A stretch of 40,171 nucleotides of DNA. Origin: Phenylobacterium sp. (GTDB lineage: Bacteria; Pseudomonadota; Alphaproteobacteria; Caulobacterales; Caulobacteraceae). Under the pieces are notes generated by a model that did no database searches, was not told the origin of the DNA, and was given only the letters and a program-made list of their open reading frames with translations. Position 1 is the first letter of the stretch. The number at the start of each line of letters is the position of its first letter. Positions 15,696 to 25,834 of this stretch are shown here, piece by piece. A program made the position numbers and the translations under genes. The DNA is taken from assembly GCF_030693625.1 (NCBI RefSeq), contig NZ_JAUYAF010000072.1:1-40171 (forward strand), written 5' to 3'.

Positions 15696-16634
15696 GTGGG
15701 TGATATCGCCATCTTCAGCGGCAGCGCACACCCGGACCTGGCGCGCGAGATCTGCCGGCATCTCGAAGTTCCGCTCTCGCCTTCCCGCCTGACCCGCTTC
15801 GCCAATGACTGCCTGGAGGTTCAGCTCGAGGCCAACTGCCGCGAGCGCGACGTCTTCCTGATCCAGCCCATCGTCGCGCCGGTGCAGGAGCACCTGATGG
15901 AGCTGCTGCTGATGCTGGACGCCGCCCGCGGCGCCTCGGCGGCCCGTATCACCGCGGTCATGCCGCACTACGCCTATGCCCGCTCCGACAAGAAGGACGC
16001 GCCGCGCATCTCCATCGGCGGCAAGCTGGTGGCCGACCTGCTGGCCACCGCCGGCGCCCAGCGGGTGCTGACCATGACCCTGCACTCGCCCCAGGTGCAC
16101 GGCTTCTTCTCCATGCCCGTGGACCACCTGCACGCCCTGCAGGAACTGGCGCGCCACTTCGCCGCCGAGGATCACTCCAACACCGTGGTGGTCTCGCCCG
16201 ATCTCGGCAACGCCAAGGAGGCCGCGGCCTTCGCCCGCCTGCTGGGAGCCGGCGTCGCCGCCGCCGCCAAGCAGCGCTTCTCCGGCGACCGGGTGGAGAT
16301 CAGCGCCATCATCGGCGAGGTCAGCGGCCGCGACGTCATCGTCCTGGACGACGAGATCGCCAAGGGCACCACGGTCATCGAACTCATCGCGCACCTGCGC
16401 CGCGAGAACGTCCGGTCGATCCGGGTCGCCTGCACCCACGGCCTGTTCGCCAATGACGCGGCCCGCCGCATCCTGGCGGAGCCCGGCGTGGAAGAGTTGA
16501 TCACCACCAACACCGCCCCGATCTCGGAGAAGGACCGCGCCTCGGGCCTGAAGGTGCTGTCGGTGGCGCCGGCCCTGGCCGAGGCGATCCGCCGGATTCA
16601 CAATGGCGAGTCGGTGAGCGCCCTGTTCGCCTGA
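15696..16634 (+). CDS. Divergent ribose-phosphate pyrophosphokinase (PRPP synthetase)
   Basis: The 312-residue protein aligns over its full length with PRPP synthetases, which make PRPP from ribose 5-phosphate and ATP. Conserved: RSDKKD (97-102), the LHSPQVHGFF metal and substrate loop (129-138), VVSPD (165-169) and paired acidic residues in VIVLDDE (214-220). Departures: the usual DLH reads TLH (Thr128), the glycine-rich loop after VVSPD reads LGNAKEAA, and the PRPP-binding loop DDMIDTAGT reads DDEIAKGTT. It may be a paralogue beside a standard prs elsewhere. Start is GTG 15696 with GGGAGATGAG upstream. The specificity is inferred. Confidence 0.85.
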   Translation: MGDIAIFSGSAHPDLAREICRHLEVPLSPSRLTRFANDCLEVQLEANCRERDVFLIQPIVAPVQEHLMELLLMLDAARGASAARITAVMPHYAYARSDKKDAPRISIGGKLVADLLATAGAQRVLTMTLHSPQVHGFFSMPVDHLHALQELARHFAAEDHSNTVVVSPDLGNAKEAAAFARLLGAGVAAAAKQRFSGDRVEISAIIGEVSGRDVIVLDDEIAKGTTVIELIAHLRRENVRSIRVACTHGLFANDAARRILAEPGVEELITTNTAPISEKDRASGLKVLSVAPALAEAIRRIHNGESVSALFA

Positions 16635-16696
16635 CGTGACAGGGGGGCTCTCGTCGGCTAATCGACCCCCTCCAAGTTGATGGAGCGCCGCGCGCC

Positions 16697-17611
16697 GTGA
16701 CCGAGACCCCCGAAGAGCAAGGCTGGGCCACCGCGAAGACCCTGGCCGAGGCCCTGCCCTACATCCAGCGCTACGACCGCGAGACCGTGGTGATCAAGTA
16801 CGGCGGCCACGCCATGGGCGAGGAGTCCGTCGCCCGCCTGTTCGCCGCCGACGCCGTGCTGCTGAAGCTGCTGGGCCTGCATCCTGTCGTCGTGCACGGC
16901 GGGGGCCCACAGATCTCCCGCATGCTCAACAAGGCCGGGGTGAAGTCGACCTTCATCGACGGCCTGCGGGTGACCGACGAGGCCACCATGGAGGTCGCCG
17001 AGATGGTGCTGTCGGGGGCCATCAACAAGGAGATCGCCAACTGGATCACCCTGGCCGGCGCCGAGGCCGATGTGCGCGGCGTGGGGCTGTCGGGCAAGGA
17101 CGCCCGCCTCATCACCGTCCGCAAGGTTGAGCGCAGCAAGATCGATCCCGACAGCAACATCGAAAAGGCCGTCGACCTGGGCTTTGTGGGGGAACCCACC
17201 CGCATCGATCCGCAGCTGATCCAGGGGCTGATCTCGGCCGATCATGACTACATCCCGGTGATCGCTCCTATCGGCGTCTCCGAGGAAGGCCAGACCTTCA
17301 ACATCAACGCCGACACCGTGGCCGGCGCCCTGGCCGGAGCGCTGAAGGCCAAGCGCATGCTGCTGCTCACCGACGTCACCGGCGTCCTGGGCGCCGACGG
17401 CGAACTGATCCGCGAGATGAGCATCACGCAGGCCAGGAGTGCGATCGCCACCGGCGTCGCCTCCGGCGGCATGATCCCCAAGCTTGAGACCGCCATCGCA
17501 GCGGTGGAGTCCGGCGTCGAGGCCGTGGTCATCCTGGACGGCCGCCGTCCCCACGCCATGCTGGTGGAGCTGTTCACCGAGCACGGGGCCGGCACCCTCA
17601 TCACCCGATGA
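16697..17611 (+). CDS. argB: Acetylglutamate kinase
   Basis: This 304-residue enzyme phosphorylates N-acetylglutamate, the second step of arginine synthesis. Seen: the phosphate-binding [10 protein letters not shown] near residue 35, [52 protein letters not shown] and [10 protein letters not shown]. The N-terminal helix [18 protein letters not shown] resembles the extension linked to arginine-sensitive hexameric forms, so feedback inhibition is likely. Start is GTG 16697; the bases before it are GCGCGCC with GGAG at 16682-16685. Its TGA overlaps the following ATG (ATGA), which couples it to the HAD phosphatase gene. Confidence 0.97.
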   Translation: MTETPEEQGWATAKTLAEALPYIQRYDRETVVIKYGGHAMGEESVARLFAADAVLLKLLGLHPVVVHGGGPQISRMLNKAGVKSTFIDGLRVTDEATMEVAEMVLSGAINKEIANWITLAGAEADVRGVGLSGKDARLITVRKVERSKIDPDSNIEKAVDLGFVGEPTRIDPQLIQGLISADHDYIPVIAPIGVSEEGQTFNINADTVAGALAGALKAKRMLLLTDVTGVLGADGELIREMSITQARSAIATGVASGGMIPKLETAIAAVESGVEAVVILDGRRPHAMLVELFTEHGAGTLITR

Positions 17612-18269
17612 CCGCCGACCTGACCCATATCGACACCTGGCTGTTTGATCTCGACAACACCCTCTATCCGGCGGAGTCGGGCTTCATGAGCCAGGTCGAG
17701 GGTCGGATGACCGACTTCGTGGCCAGGGTCACCGACCTGCCGCGCGACCAGGCCTACACCCTGCAGAAGAAGTATCTGGCCGAACACGGCCTGACCCTGC
17801 GCGGCCTGATGCTGAACCACGGCGTCGACCCCGCCGACTTCCACGCCCTGTTCCACGACCTGTCCCTGGAACTGCTGGCCCAGGACCCCGACCTGGTGAG
17901 CGCGCTGTCCCAGCTGCCTGGCCGCCGCTTCATCTTCACCAACGCCGATGAGAAGCACGCCGAGCGGGTCCTGGCCCATCTCGGCCTCGCCGACCTGTTC
18001 GACGATGTCTTCCACATCCACTCCTTCGGCTTCACGCCCAAGCCGGACCCCGTGGGGTTCCAGCGGATGCTCGACGCCCACGGCCTGGATCCCCGCGCGA
18101 CGAGCTTCTTCGAGGACTCCGAGCGCAACCTGCAGCCCGCCTACGACCTGGGCATGACCACGGTGCTCGTGGGACCTCAGGCGCAGCACTCCACCGCACC
18201 TTTCGTAAACCACCGCACCACCACGCTCACGCCGTTCCTCACGGGCGCGCGTCTGAAGGAAGCCGTCTG

Positions 18270-18270
<1 letters not shown>
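17608..18270 (+). CDS. HAD hydrolase, pyrimidine 5'-nucleotidase (SDT1-like)
   Basis: The 220-residue protein is a class I HAD phosphatase: motif [10 protein letters not shown] with Asp14 and Asp16, motif II FTNA, Lys in [11 protein letters not shown], and motif [11 protein letters not shown]. The HNAA-type cap and the [12 protein letters not shown] start match the subgroup of yeast SDT1 and alphaproteobacterial pyrimidine 5'-nucleotidases. It overlaps argB by four bases and dapD by one (TGATG), an argB-HAD-dapD coupling that may be conserved in Caulobacterales. The physiological substrate is uncertain. Confidence 0.9.
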
Positions 18271-19096
<826 letters not shown>

Positions 19097-19100
<4 letters not shown>

Positions 19101-19558
19101 TCATAGGGCGTGCCGTCCCGGTGGTGGGTGCGATCGGAGCCCTCCAGCAGCACCATGTCGACGTCGGGATAGTCCACGAACTCCGAGCCGTCGGGCAGGC
19201 GCGTGCCGACCTCCAGCACCTTGGCGTCACGGTCCGAGCGGTTGACCAGGTGGTGGCCGTTGGGATCGCCGGATCGGAACCCCGCGCAGTCTCCGGCGCG
19301 CAGCACGTGCTCGCCCTCATCGTCGATCAGGATCACTTCGCCCTCGACCACCCAGACGAACTCGTCCTCCTTGGAATGCCAGTGCCGCTGGGATGACCAG
19401 ACGCCTGGCGCCAGGGTCAGGAGGTTGACGCCGAACTGGGTCAGGCCCGCCGCGTCGCCCAGCTTCTGGCGCCGCCGCGCCTTGCAGGGCTCGTCATAGG
19501 GGGCGGGATAGCCGCTGCCGGTGCGGGTCAGCGCCGCTGCAATATCGATCTTCGGCAT
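19097..19558 (-). CDS. Cupin-domain protein
   Basis: The 153-residue protein holds one cupin beta barrel. Metal-site motif 1 is seen as [16 protein letters not shown] and motif 2 as [10 protein letters not shown]. The N-terminal segment [20 protein letters not shown] is typical of a group of uncharacterised alphaproteobacterial cupins, possibly sugar- or ligand-binding. The ATG at 19558 has GGAACG upstream; an ATG at 19570 is in frame and adds four residues. The gene lies on the minus strand between dapD and dapE, shares its stop CTAG with dapD, and starts 48 bases from the dapE start. Confidence 0.85.
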
Positions 19559-19606
19559 GTCACGTTCCATTTGCGTGAGGCGAGGCCGCAAGCGTAAAGC
19601 CGGGCC

Positions 19607-20767
19607 ATGAGCATCGCCACCCAGATTGATCCCGTCGCCCTGACCCAGGACCTGATCCGCCGTCCGTCGGTGACCCCGGCCGACGCCGGCGCCATGGATA
19701 TCGTCCAGCAGACCCTTCAGGGCCTGGGTTTCGCCTGCCGGCGCATGAAGTTCGGTGAGATCGAGAACCTCTACGCCCGCTATGGGACCGCCAGCCCCAA
19801 CCTCTGCTTCGCTGGCCATACCGACGTGGTGCCGGTGGGGGACGCGGCCGCCTGGAGTTCCGAGGCCTTCGCCGCCGAGATCATCGACGGGGTGCTGATT
19901 GGCCGGGGCTCGGTGGACATGAAGAGCGGCGTGGCCGCCTTCGCCGCCGCCTGCGCCAAGGCCATCGCGGCGGGCCAGGTCACGGGCTCCCTGTCCTTCC
20001 TGATCACCGGGGACGAGGAGGGGATCGCCACCCACGGCACCAAGATGGTGGTCCAGGCGCTGAAGGCCGAAGGCGAGATCATCGACCACTGCGTGGTGGG
20101 GGAGCCCTCCAGCGCCGAGACCTTCGGAGACATGATCAAGATCGGCCGTCGCGGCTCGATCAATGTCGAGATCGTGGTGGAGGGCGTCCAGGGGCACGTC
20201 GCCTATCCGCACCGCGCGGCCAATCCGGTGCCCGTTCTGGTCGCCCTGCTGCACCGCCTGTCGGAGACCGAGCTGGACACCGGTTTCCTGGGCTTCCAGC
20301 CCTCGAACCTGGAGGTCACCACGGTGGATGTGGGCAACGCGACCACCAACCTGATCCCGGCCGCCGCCAAGGCCCGGCTGAACATCCGCTTCAACCCCAA
20401 CCACACCGGTCAGAGCCTGGCCGACTGGATCGAGGGTGAGGCCCGCGAGGCCCTGGCCGGCTTCCAGGGCAATATCGTGGTGACGCCCTCCATCAGCGGT
20501 GAGGCCTTCCTCACCGAGCCCGGCCCTTTCACCGACGTGGTGGCCGCCGCCGTGGCCGACATCACCGGCAAGGCCCCCGAACTCTCCACCACCGGCGGCA
20601 CCTCGGACGCCCGCTTCATCCGGGCCCTGTGCCCGGTCGTCGAGTTGGGCCTGGTGGGCAAGACGATGCACGCCGTCGACGAACGCGCGCCAGTTGAAGA
20701 AATACGACAGCTGCAGGCGGTCTATGAGCGTCTGATCGAACGCTACTTCCAGGCCTTCAAGGCCTAG
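19607..20767 (+). CDS. dapE: Succinyl-diaminopimelate desuccinylase
   Basis: The 386-residue M20 metallopeptidase cleaves N-succinyl-LL-diaminopimelate to give the precursor of lysine and peptidoglycan. Zinc and catalytic elements: CFAGHTDVVPVGD, GRGSVDMKSG, TGDEEGIATHGT, GEPSSAE and, near the end, MHAVDERAPVEEI with the last His ligand. A lid domain lies between, with GHVAYPHRAANPVP. It follows dapD, interrupted only by the reverse-strand cupin gene. Its stop TAG is part of the CTAG (20764-20767) that also ends truA. Confidence 0.97.
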   Translation: MSIATQIDPVALTQDLIRRPSVTPADAGAMDIVQQTLQGLGFACRRMKFGEIENLYARYGTASPNLCFAGHTDVVPVGDAAAWSSEAFAAEIIDGVLIGRGSVDMKSGVAAFAAACAKAIAAGQVTGSLSFLITGDEEGIATHGTKMVVQALKAEGEIIDHCVVGEPSSAETFGDMIKIGRRGSINVEIVVEGVQGHVAYPHRAANPVPVLVALLHRLSETELDTGFLGFQPSNLEVTTVDVGNATTNLIPAAAKARLNIRFNPNHTGQSLADWIEGEAREALAGFQGNIVVTPSISGEAFLTEPGPFTDVVAAAVADITGKAPELSTTGGTSDARFIRALCPVVELGLVGKTMHAVDERAPVEEIRQLQAVYERLIERYFQAFKA

Positions 20768-21501
20768 TACCTGACCGCCGTCAGATACAGCCCATCGGCC
20801 GGCGCCACCGGCCCGCAGGCCGTGCGATCGCGCGCCTCCAGAGCCGCCCGCACGTCCTCGACCTCCCAGCGGCCGACGCCCACCTCGGCGATGGTGCCGG
20901 TCATGGAACGGACCTGCCGGTGCAGGAAGGAGCGCGAGGCGAACTCCAGCACCACCTCGTCGCCCTCGCGGCGAACCCGCGCGAAATCCATGGTCTTCAT
21001 CGGCGACTTGGCCTGGCAGGCGAGGTCGCGGAAGGTGGTGAAGTCGTGGTGGCCGATCAGGGTCTGGGCCGCCGCATGCATGGCGTCGGCGTCCAGCGGC
21101 TTCCTCACATGCCAGACCCGGCCCCGGTCCAGGGCCGGCGGGCTCTCGCGGTTGAGGATGCGATAGAGGTAGCGCCGCTCCGTCGCGGAGAACCGGGCGT
21201 GCCAGTCGCCCGTGGCGATCTCGCAGTCCAGCACCGCGATCGGCTCGGGGACAAGGTGGGCGTTGATGGCGTTGCGCACCACCTGCGGCCGCCAGTCCTT
21301 GTCGATGTCGATGTGGATCACCTGCCCCAGCGCATGGACACCGGTGTCGGTGCGCCCCGCCGCATTGACCCGCACGTCCTCGCCGCAGAAGGCGTGGGCC
21401 GCTCGCTCCAGGGAGCCCTGCACGGTGGGCAGGTCGGCCTGGGCCTGGAAGCCCTTATAGGGCCGGCCATCATATTCGATGGTCATGCGGTAGCGGGGCA
21501 T
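20764..21501 (-). CDS. truA: tRNA pseudouridine(38-40) synthase
   Basis: The 245-residue enzyme makes pseudouridine in the anticodon arm. The catalytic Asp52 lies in AAGRTDTGVHALGQV. Other family blocks are YDGRPYKGFQ, RYLYRILNR, HDFTTFR and SFLHRQVRSMTG. Length is normal. Its ATG shares one base with the fmt stop, so fmt and truA are translationally coupled, an order frequent in alphaproteobacteria. Confidence 0.97.
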   Translation of the reverse strand: MPRYRMTIEYDGRPYKGFQAQADLPTVQGSLERAAHAFCGEDVRVNAAGRTDTGVHALGQVIHIDIDKDWRPQVVRNAINAHLVPEPIAVLDCEIATGDWHARFSATERRYLYRILNRESPPALDRGRVWHVRKPLDADAMHAAAQTLIGHHDFTTFRDLACQAKSPMKTMDFARVRREGDEVVLEFASRSFLHRQVRSMTGTIAEVGVGRWEVEDVRAALEARDRTACGPVAPADGLYLTAVRY

Positions 21502-22427
21502 CAGAGAACGACCGTCCCCGCCGCCACCGGCAGGCCACGCAGGAAGACCTCGGCCTCCTGGGGCCCCCGACCCTCCCGCTGCACCCGCAGCAGGCGCACC
21601 GCCCCCTCGCCACAGGCGATCAGCAGCCTCTCATCGAGGACTTGTCCGGGAGCTCCAGACCCCTCCTCCACCTGGGACAACAGGGCCTTCACCCGCACCG
21701 GCCCCTTCTCGGTGGGCAGTTCGAACCAGGCGCCCGGGAAGGGCGACAGGCCGCGGATCTTGCGGTCGATCTCCGCGGCGGGCTTGGTCCAGCGCAGCCG
21801 CGCCTCCTTGGGGCGGATCTTCTTGGCGTAGGTCAGGCCGTCCTCGGCCTGCGGCGTGGCGATCGCCTCACCCTTGGCCACTGCGGCCATGGTGCGCACC
21901 AGCAGGTCCGCGCCCACCGCCGCCAAGCGGTCATGCAGGGTCCCGGCGGTCTCCAGGGCGTCGATGCGCAGGGTCTCCGAGGCCAGGACCGGCCCCTCGT
22001 CCAGGCCCTCGGTCATCGCCATGACCTCGACCCCGGTCACCCGGTCGCCGGCCATGATCGCCCGCTGGATCGGCGCGGCCCCGCGCCAGCGCGGCAGCAG
22101 GGAGGCGTGCAGGTTGAAGGACCCGAGCCTGGGCGCGCCCAGGACCTCGCCCGGCAGGATCTGACCGAAGGCCACCACCACGGCGGCGTCGAGATCGAGG
22201 GCGGCGAAGGCGGCGATCTCTTCGGGATCGCGCATGGAAACCGGTGTCCGCACCGGGATGCCGCGTTCGAGCGCAAAGGCGTGGGCCGGCGACGGCTTCA
22301 GCTCCTGTCCCCGGCCGCGCGGGGCGGGCGGCTGAGAATAGACCGCCGCGATCTCGTGGCCCGCCTCCACCAGGGCCGACAGGCAGGCGACAGCGAAGTC
22401 GGGGGTTCCAAGAAAGGCCAGGCGCAT
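21501..22427 (-). CDS. fmt: Methionyl-tRNA formyltransferase
   Basis: The 308-residue enzyme formylates initiator Met-tRNA. The N-terminal catalytic domain shows [12 protein letters not shown], the [10 protein letters not shown] loop, Asn106 and His108 in [20 protein letters not shown], and [11 protein letters not shown]. The C-terminal OB-like domain begins about residue 205. The start is ATG 22427 because family homology begins there. In most bacteria def lies directly upstream; here def is 1.6 kb away beyond two unrelated genes. truA follows with a one-base overlap. Confidence 0.97.
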   Translation of the reverse strand: MRLAFLGTPDFAVACLSALVEAGHEIAAVYSQPPAPRGRGQELKPSPAHAFALERGIPVRTPVSMRDPEEIAAFAALDLDAAVVVAFGQILPGEVLGAPRLGSFNLHASLLPRWRGAAPIQRAIMAGDRVTGVEVMAMTEGLDEGPVLASETLRIDALETAGTLHDRLAAVGADLLVRTMAAVAKGEAIATPQAEDGLTYAKKIRPKEARLRWTKPAAEIDRKIRGLSPFPGAWFELPTEKGPVRVKALLSQVEEGSGAPGQVLDERLLIACGEGAVRLLRVQREGRGPQEAEVFLRGLPVAAGTVVL

Positions 22428-22514
22428 GGGGCTTCGTTTAGCGGCGCGGGGGGAAATAGGGAACCGCAAGCAAGCGTGGCCGTTACTGCCACGCTTCACC
22501 CGGAGATTTGTTCT

Positions 22515-22847
22515 ATGCGCTACGCCCTCGTCGCCCTCGCCGTCGCCACCCTTTCGGTGGCCGCCTGCTCCAGGTCCGAACAGTCCGACGCCGGGGAGAA
22601 CGCCAAGGCCGCCGCCGCCAAGATCGGCGAGGCCACCAAGGAGGTCGCCACCAGCCCCGAGATGAAGGCGGTGGGCAACGACATCAAGCAAGGCGCGGCC
22701 GAAGCCGGCGCTGTGGCCAAGGACGCCTTCGCCACCGCCGGCGCCGAGTTGAAGGAAGGCGCCGACAAGGCCGGCGACAAGGCCAGCCAAGCCGCCGCCA
22801 CCGCCGACGCCAAGATCGACGCCGCCGCGGCCGACGCGAAGAACTAG
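22515..22847 (+). CDS. Small Ala/Lys-rich lipoprotein with LEA-like helix
   Basis: The 110-residue protein has a lipoprotein signal with lipobox VAAC (Cys18). The mature part is one long amphipathic helix, rich in Ala, Lys, Asp and Glu, with near 11-residue repeats such as [15 protein letters not shown] and [20 protein letters not shown]. This composition is typical of LEA-like or coiled-coil envelope proteins of unknown role, possibly stress protection. It diverges from fmt with 87 bases between and converges on the winged-helix regulator. GGAG at 22502-22505 precedes the ATG. Confidence 0.8.
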   Translation: MRYALVALAVATLSVAACSRSEQSDAGENAKAAAAKIGEATKEVATSPEMKAVGNDIKQGAAEAGAVAKDAFATAGAELKEGADKAGDKASQAAATADAKIDAAAADAKN

Positions 22848-22855
22848 AAGATCAC

Positions 22856-22883
22856 TTCCCTCCCCTGCGCTGCGGGGGAGGAA
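22856..22883. terminator. Hairpin between convergent genes
   Basis: TTCC-TCCCC (22856-22865, with one bulged C) pairs with GGGGGAGGAA (22874-22883), nine bases after the lipoprotein stop and eight before the convergent regulator's end. It has no proper T-run, but its place suits a two-way terminator or RNA 3' end. It shares GGGGGAGGAA with the hairpin at 4036-4072. Confidence 0.45.
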
Positions 22884-22890
22884 TGAAAGT

Positions 22891-23781
22891 TCACCCCGCC
22901 TTCTGCCCCGCCTCCAGCCGTTCGAACGCCATCTCGGTGGCGCGGATCAGGCCCAGATAGGTGATGCCGTAAAAGATGCGGATGTCGGCCCGCAGGGCGG
23001 GCGTCAGGATCCATGCTCCCTCCCTTGGGCCCTTCTCGATCCATCCCGCGGCCTCGATATCCCGCAGCACCGACAGGACGTGGCTGCGGGAGACCTGGTA
23101 GTGCCGGGCGATGGCGGCCACCGACAGCTCGACCTCGCCCAACGGCGGGAAGGCCCCTCCGGTGTCGGCCTTGGACATCACCTCGAACAGGATCAGCAGC
23201 CCCGCCGAGCGCACGGCCAGCGCGTTGAACGCCGCGATGTCGGGGTTGGGCGAGCCCGCGGCCATCATCGATTGATCCCCCATCATCGCCATCAGCATGG
23301 CGAAGACCTCCGGCTCATCGAACCGGGCCAGCATCAGGTCGACCTCGTCGGTAAGGTGGCTGAGGGCCTCGAATTCGATCCGCATCCGTCCCCGGAAGGC
23401 CGCTTCCATGGCGGCCGTCGGCTTGTAGGGCCGGCTGTGGCCGTTGGCGGCCTCGGCGCGGGTCACGTAACCGATCAGCTGCAGCCGCAGCAGCACCGCC
23501 GTCGCGGTCCCCGCGCTGAGGATGCCGCTCTTGCCCGACAATTCCCGCAGACGCCGATGGGTCAGGCCGCCGCTGGCGTCCAGATAGAGGGCCAGCACCC
23601 CCAGCAGGAAGCGGCTCACGTCCTTGACGTCGCGGTGCAGGGTCGGCGCGGCGTCGTAATAGGCCACCGCCCCGCGCACGGAGCTGCGCATGGCCTCGTC
23701 CAGCCCAGGCCGGGTGAGGAAGGCGTCGAGCTGGTTATAGGGGAAGGGCCGGTTGTGACCCGGCGGCGGGGTGTCGGTCAT
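22891..23781 (-). CDS. Putative transcription regulator with two winged-helix parts
   Basis: The 296-residue protein is not one I can name. Residues 73-110 ([20 protein letters not shown], then LQLIGYVTR) look like a winged helix. A helical middle follows, rich in Met ([16 protein letters not shown]). The C-terminal part has a clear second winged helix, [20 protein letters not shown] then [10 protein letters not shown] (about 217-250). So it probably binds DNA at two points or as a dimer. ATG 23781 is preferred over a TTG at 23796. It lies between fmt/truA and def on the same strand but 253 bases from def, so it likely has its own promoter. Confidence 0.65.
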   Translation of the reverse strand: MTDTPPPGHNRPFPYNQLDAFLTRPGLDEAMRSSVRGAVAYYDAAPTLHRDVKDVSRFLLGVLALYLDASGGLTHRRLRELSGKSGILSAGTATAVLLRLQLIGYVTRAEAANGHSRPYKPTAAMEAAFRGRMRIEFEALSHLTDEVDLMLARFDEPEVFAMLMAMMGDQSMMAAGSPNPDIAAFNALAVRSAGLLILFEVMSKADTGGAFPPLGEVELSVAAIARHYQVSRSHVLSVLRDIEAAGWIEKGPREGAWILTPALRADIRIFYGITYLGLIRATEMAFERLEAGQKAG

Positions 23782-23939
23782 GGGCGCCGGGAACAAATCC
23801 TCATCTTGGTGACCGTACCAGAAAACGCCATCACGGCCCGTCGGCTCTGCTGCTATCGAGCGCCCAGGTCCGGAGCGCTTACCGGCCCGCGTAGGCGACC
23901 GATCGAACCGCGGCCCTGAAAAGGATTATCGGGTGAGGT

Positions 23940-23954
23940 CGGGATCGGATCCCG
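23940..23954. repeat. 15-bp palindrome in the def/regulator gap
   Basis: The sequence CGGGATC-G-GATCCCG is a perfect dyad, 159 bases upstream of the regulator's ATG. The gap (23782-24034) also contains CGGTCA-N6-TGACCG starting near 23970. Either could be an operator for the winged-helix regulator or part of the def transcript end. Neither is followed by a T-run. Nothing else was seen in this gap. Confidence 0.3.
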
Positions 23955-24034
23955 GGGGGGATCTGGTCGGGGCAGTCGGTCACGTCCATGACCGGTCGTC
24001 CCCTCCCGCGCGGGCGGACTCCTCACGAAGGTCT

Positions 24035-24544
24035 CTAGGCGGCCCGGACCTGCTTCTTCACCTTGGCGACCGCCCGGTCGCGCTTCAGGCGCGAGAGGTA
24101 GTCGATGAAGAGCACGCCCTTCAGGTGATCCATCTCGTGCTGGATGCAGACGGCGTACAGGCCCTCGGCGTCCTCGATCACTTCCTCGCCCTGATAGTTC
24201 AGGTACTTCAGCTTCACCCGGGCGGGGCGCTCGACCTCGTCATAGATCTCGGGGACCGACAGGCAGCCCTCTTCGTAGGGGGCGGTGTCTTCCGACGACC
24301 AGAGGATTTCCGGGTTGACGAAATAGCGGGGCTCCGGCGGGGTGTCAGGGGCCGCCAGGTCCATGACGATCACCTGCTTGGGCACCCCGACCTGGATCGC
24401 CGCCAGGCCAATGCCCGGCGCGGCGTACATGGTCTCCAGCATGTCGTCCATCAGGGCGCGCAGCGCGTCGTCCACCACCTCGACGGGGGTGGAGACCTGT
24501 TTCAGCACGGGATCGGGGACAACAAGGATTTCGCGAAGAGCCAT
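24035..24544 (-). CDS. def: Peptide deformylase
   Basis: The 169-residue iron/zinc enzyme removes the formyl group from new proteins. All three motifs are intact: GIGLAAIQ (44-51), EGCLSVP (92-98, ligand Cys94) and HEMDH (136-140, ligands His136 and His140, catalytic Glu137). The C-terminal helix is Lys/Arg-rich ([17 protein letters not shown]). It starts 14 bases after rmuC ends and is the last gene of mtnN-rmuC-def. It is functionally linked with fmt and map, also in this window. Confidence 0.98.
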   Translation of the reverse strand: MALREILVVPDPVLKQVSTPVEVVDDALRALMDDMLETMYAAPGIGLAAIQVGVPKQVIVMDLAAPDTPPEPRYFVNPEILWSSEDTAPYEEGCLSVPEIYDEVERPARVKLKYLNYQGEEVIEDAEGLYAVCIQHEMDHLKGVLFIDYLSRLKRDRAVAKVKKQVRAA

Positions 24545-24558
24545 GGTTTTCAGGTAGG

Positions 24559-25824
24559 TCAGCCGCCTTTGAGCGTCAAGACGGCGGCCGTCGGCGCGTC
24601 GTCATCCCGAGCCTCGATGGCGAGCTTGGTGAGAGGCCGGATGCCGGTCTCGACAGGGCCCAGTTCCGGCAATTCCTTGCCCTCGTGGTCCACCTGCAGG
24701 TCCTCGAAGCGCCGCGCCTGGGTCATGACCTGGGTCTCTAGCGAGCCGACGAAGGAATTGTAGCGGCCGACGGCGGCCTCCAGCGCCTTGCCGACGGAGG
24801 CCGCGTGGCCCCCCATCACCGACAGGCGCTTGTAGAGCTCGCGCCCCAGCTTGGAGATCTCCTGGGCGTTGGCCGCCTGCTCCTCCACCCGCCAGCCATA
24901 GACCACGGCCTTGCACAGGGCGAAGAGGGTGGTGGGCGTCACCACCAGCACCCGCTTGTCCATGGCCTCGGTCATCAGCTCAGGCATCCGGTCCAGGGCC
25001 GCGGCCAGGAAGCTGTCACCGGGGATGAACATGGCCACGAAGTCCGGCGAGCCCTGGTTGAACTGGTCCCAGTAGGACTTGCCCGAGAGACCCACCATGT
25101 GGGTCCGCACGCTCTGGGCGTGGCGGACATAGCAGGCCTCGCGGATCACCTCGTCGGTGGCGTCCTGGGCGTCAAGGAAGGCGTTCAACGAACACTTGGC
25201 GTCGATGACGAACACCGCCCCGCCCGGCAGGCGCACGGTGACGTCAGGCCGGCGGCGGCCCTCCTCGGTGTCGGTGGAGGTCTGTTCGTCGAAGTCGTAA
25301 CGGTTGTGCAGCCCGGCCGCCTCCAGGACGTTGCGCAGGGTCTGCTCGCCCCAGCGGCCCTGGACGCCCGCCCCCCGTCGCAAAGCGGCCGACAGCTTGC
25401 GGGCTTCCTCCTGGGTCGCGGTCGACGCCAGCAGCAGCTGGCTGATCTGGGCCTTCAGACCGCCGGTCTCCTCGGCGCGGGTCTTCTCGACGGCGACGAC
25501 CTGCTCCTGGAACTTGGCCAGGCTCTCGGCCACCGGCTTCAGCTGGGCCTCCAGCCGCGCCTGGGCCAGCTGCTCGCGGTTGTGGAAGGTCTCGTCGGCG
25601 CGCTTGAGCACCTGTTCGGCGATGGCGTTGGCCGCCTCGGCCTGGATGATGGCGGCGTTGCGCCCGCCCTGCTCCTCGATGAGCTTCAGGCGCGAGGCCG
25701 AATCCTGCAGCGCCCAGGACCGCGCCTCGGCCCGGTTGGCGCGGCCGCGCTCCATCAGGGCCCAGGTGAAGCCGATGGCGGCCGCCACGAGGGCGATGAC
25801 GAGGAAGATCAGCAGGGAGTTCAT
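24559..25824 (-). CDS. rmuC: DNA recombination protein RmuC
   Basis: The 421-residue protein has an N-terminal membrane anchor (1-22, [20 protein letters not shown]), a coiled coil (about 25-130, Ala/Glu/Gln-rich) and the RmuC nuclease-like domain. Family blocks are [47 protein letters not shown] and [13 protein letters not shown]. The D-x-K motif (IDAKCS) of PD-(D/E)XK nucleases is present. RmuC limits certain inversions between short repeats. It lies between mtnN (10-base gap) and def (14-base gap). Confidence 0.95.
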   Translation of the reverse strand: MNSLLIFLVIALVAAAIGFTWALMERGRANRAEARSWALQDSASRLKLIEEQGGRNAAIIQAEAANAIAEQVLKRADETFHNREQLAQARLEAQLKPVAESLAKFQEQVVAVEKTRAEETGGLKAQISQLLLASTATQEEARKLSAALRRGAGVQGRWGEQTLRNVLEAAGLHNRYDFDEQTSTDTEEGRRRPDVTVRLPGGAVFVIDAKCSLNAFLDAQDATDEVIREACYVRHAQSVRTHMVGLSGKSYWDQFNQGSPDFVAMFIPGDSFLAAALDRMPELMTEAMDKRVLVVTPTTLFALCKAVVYGWRVEEQAANAQEISKLGRELYKRLSVMGGHAASVGKALEAAVGRYNSFVGSLETQVMTQARRFEDLQVDHEGKELPELGPVETGIRPLTKLAIEARDDDAPTAAVLTLKGG

Positions 25825-25834
25825 GCTCCGTTCT

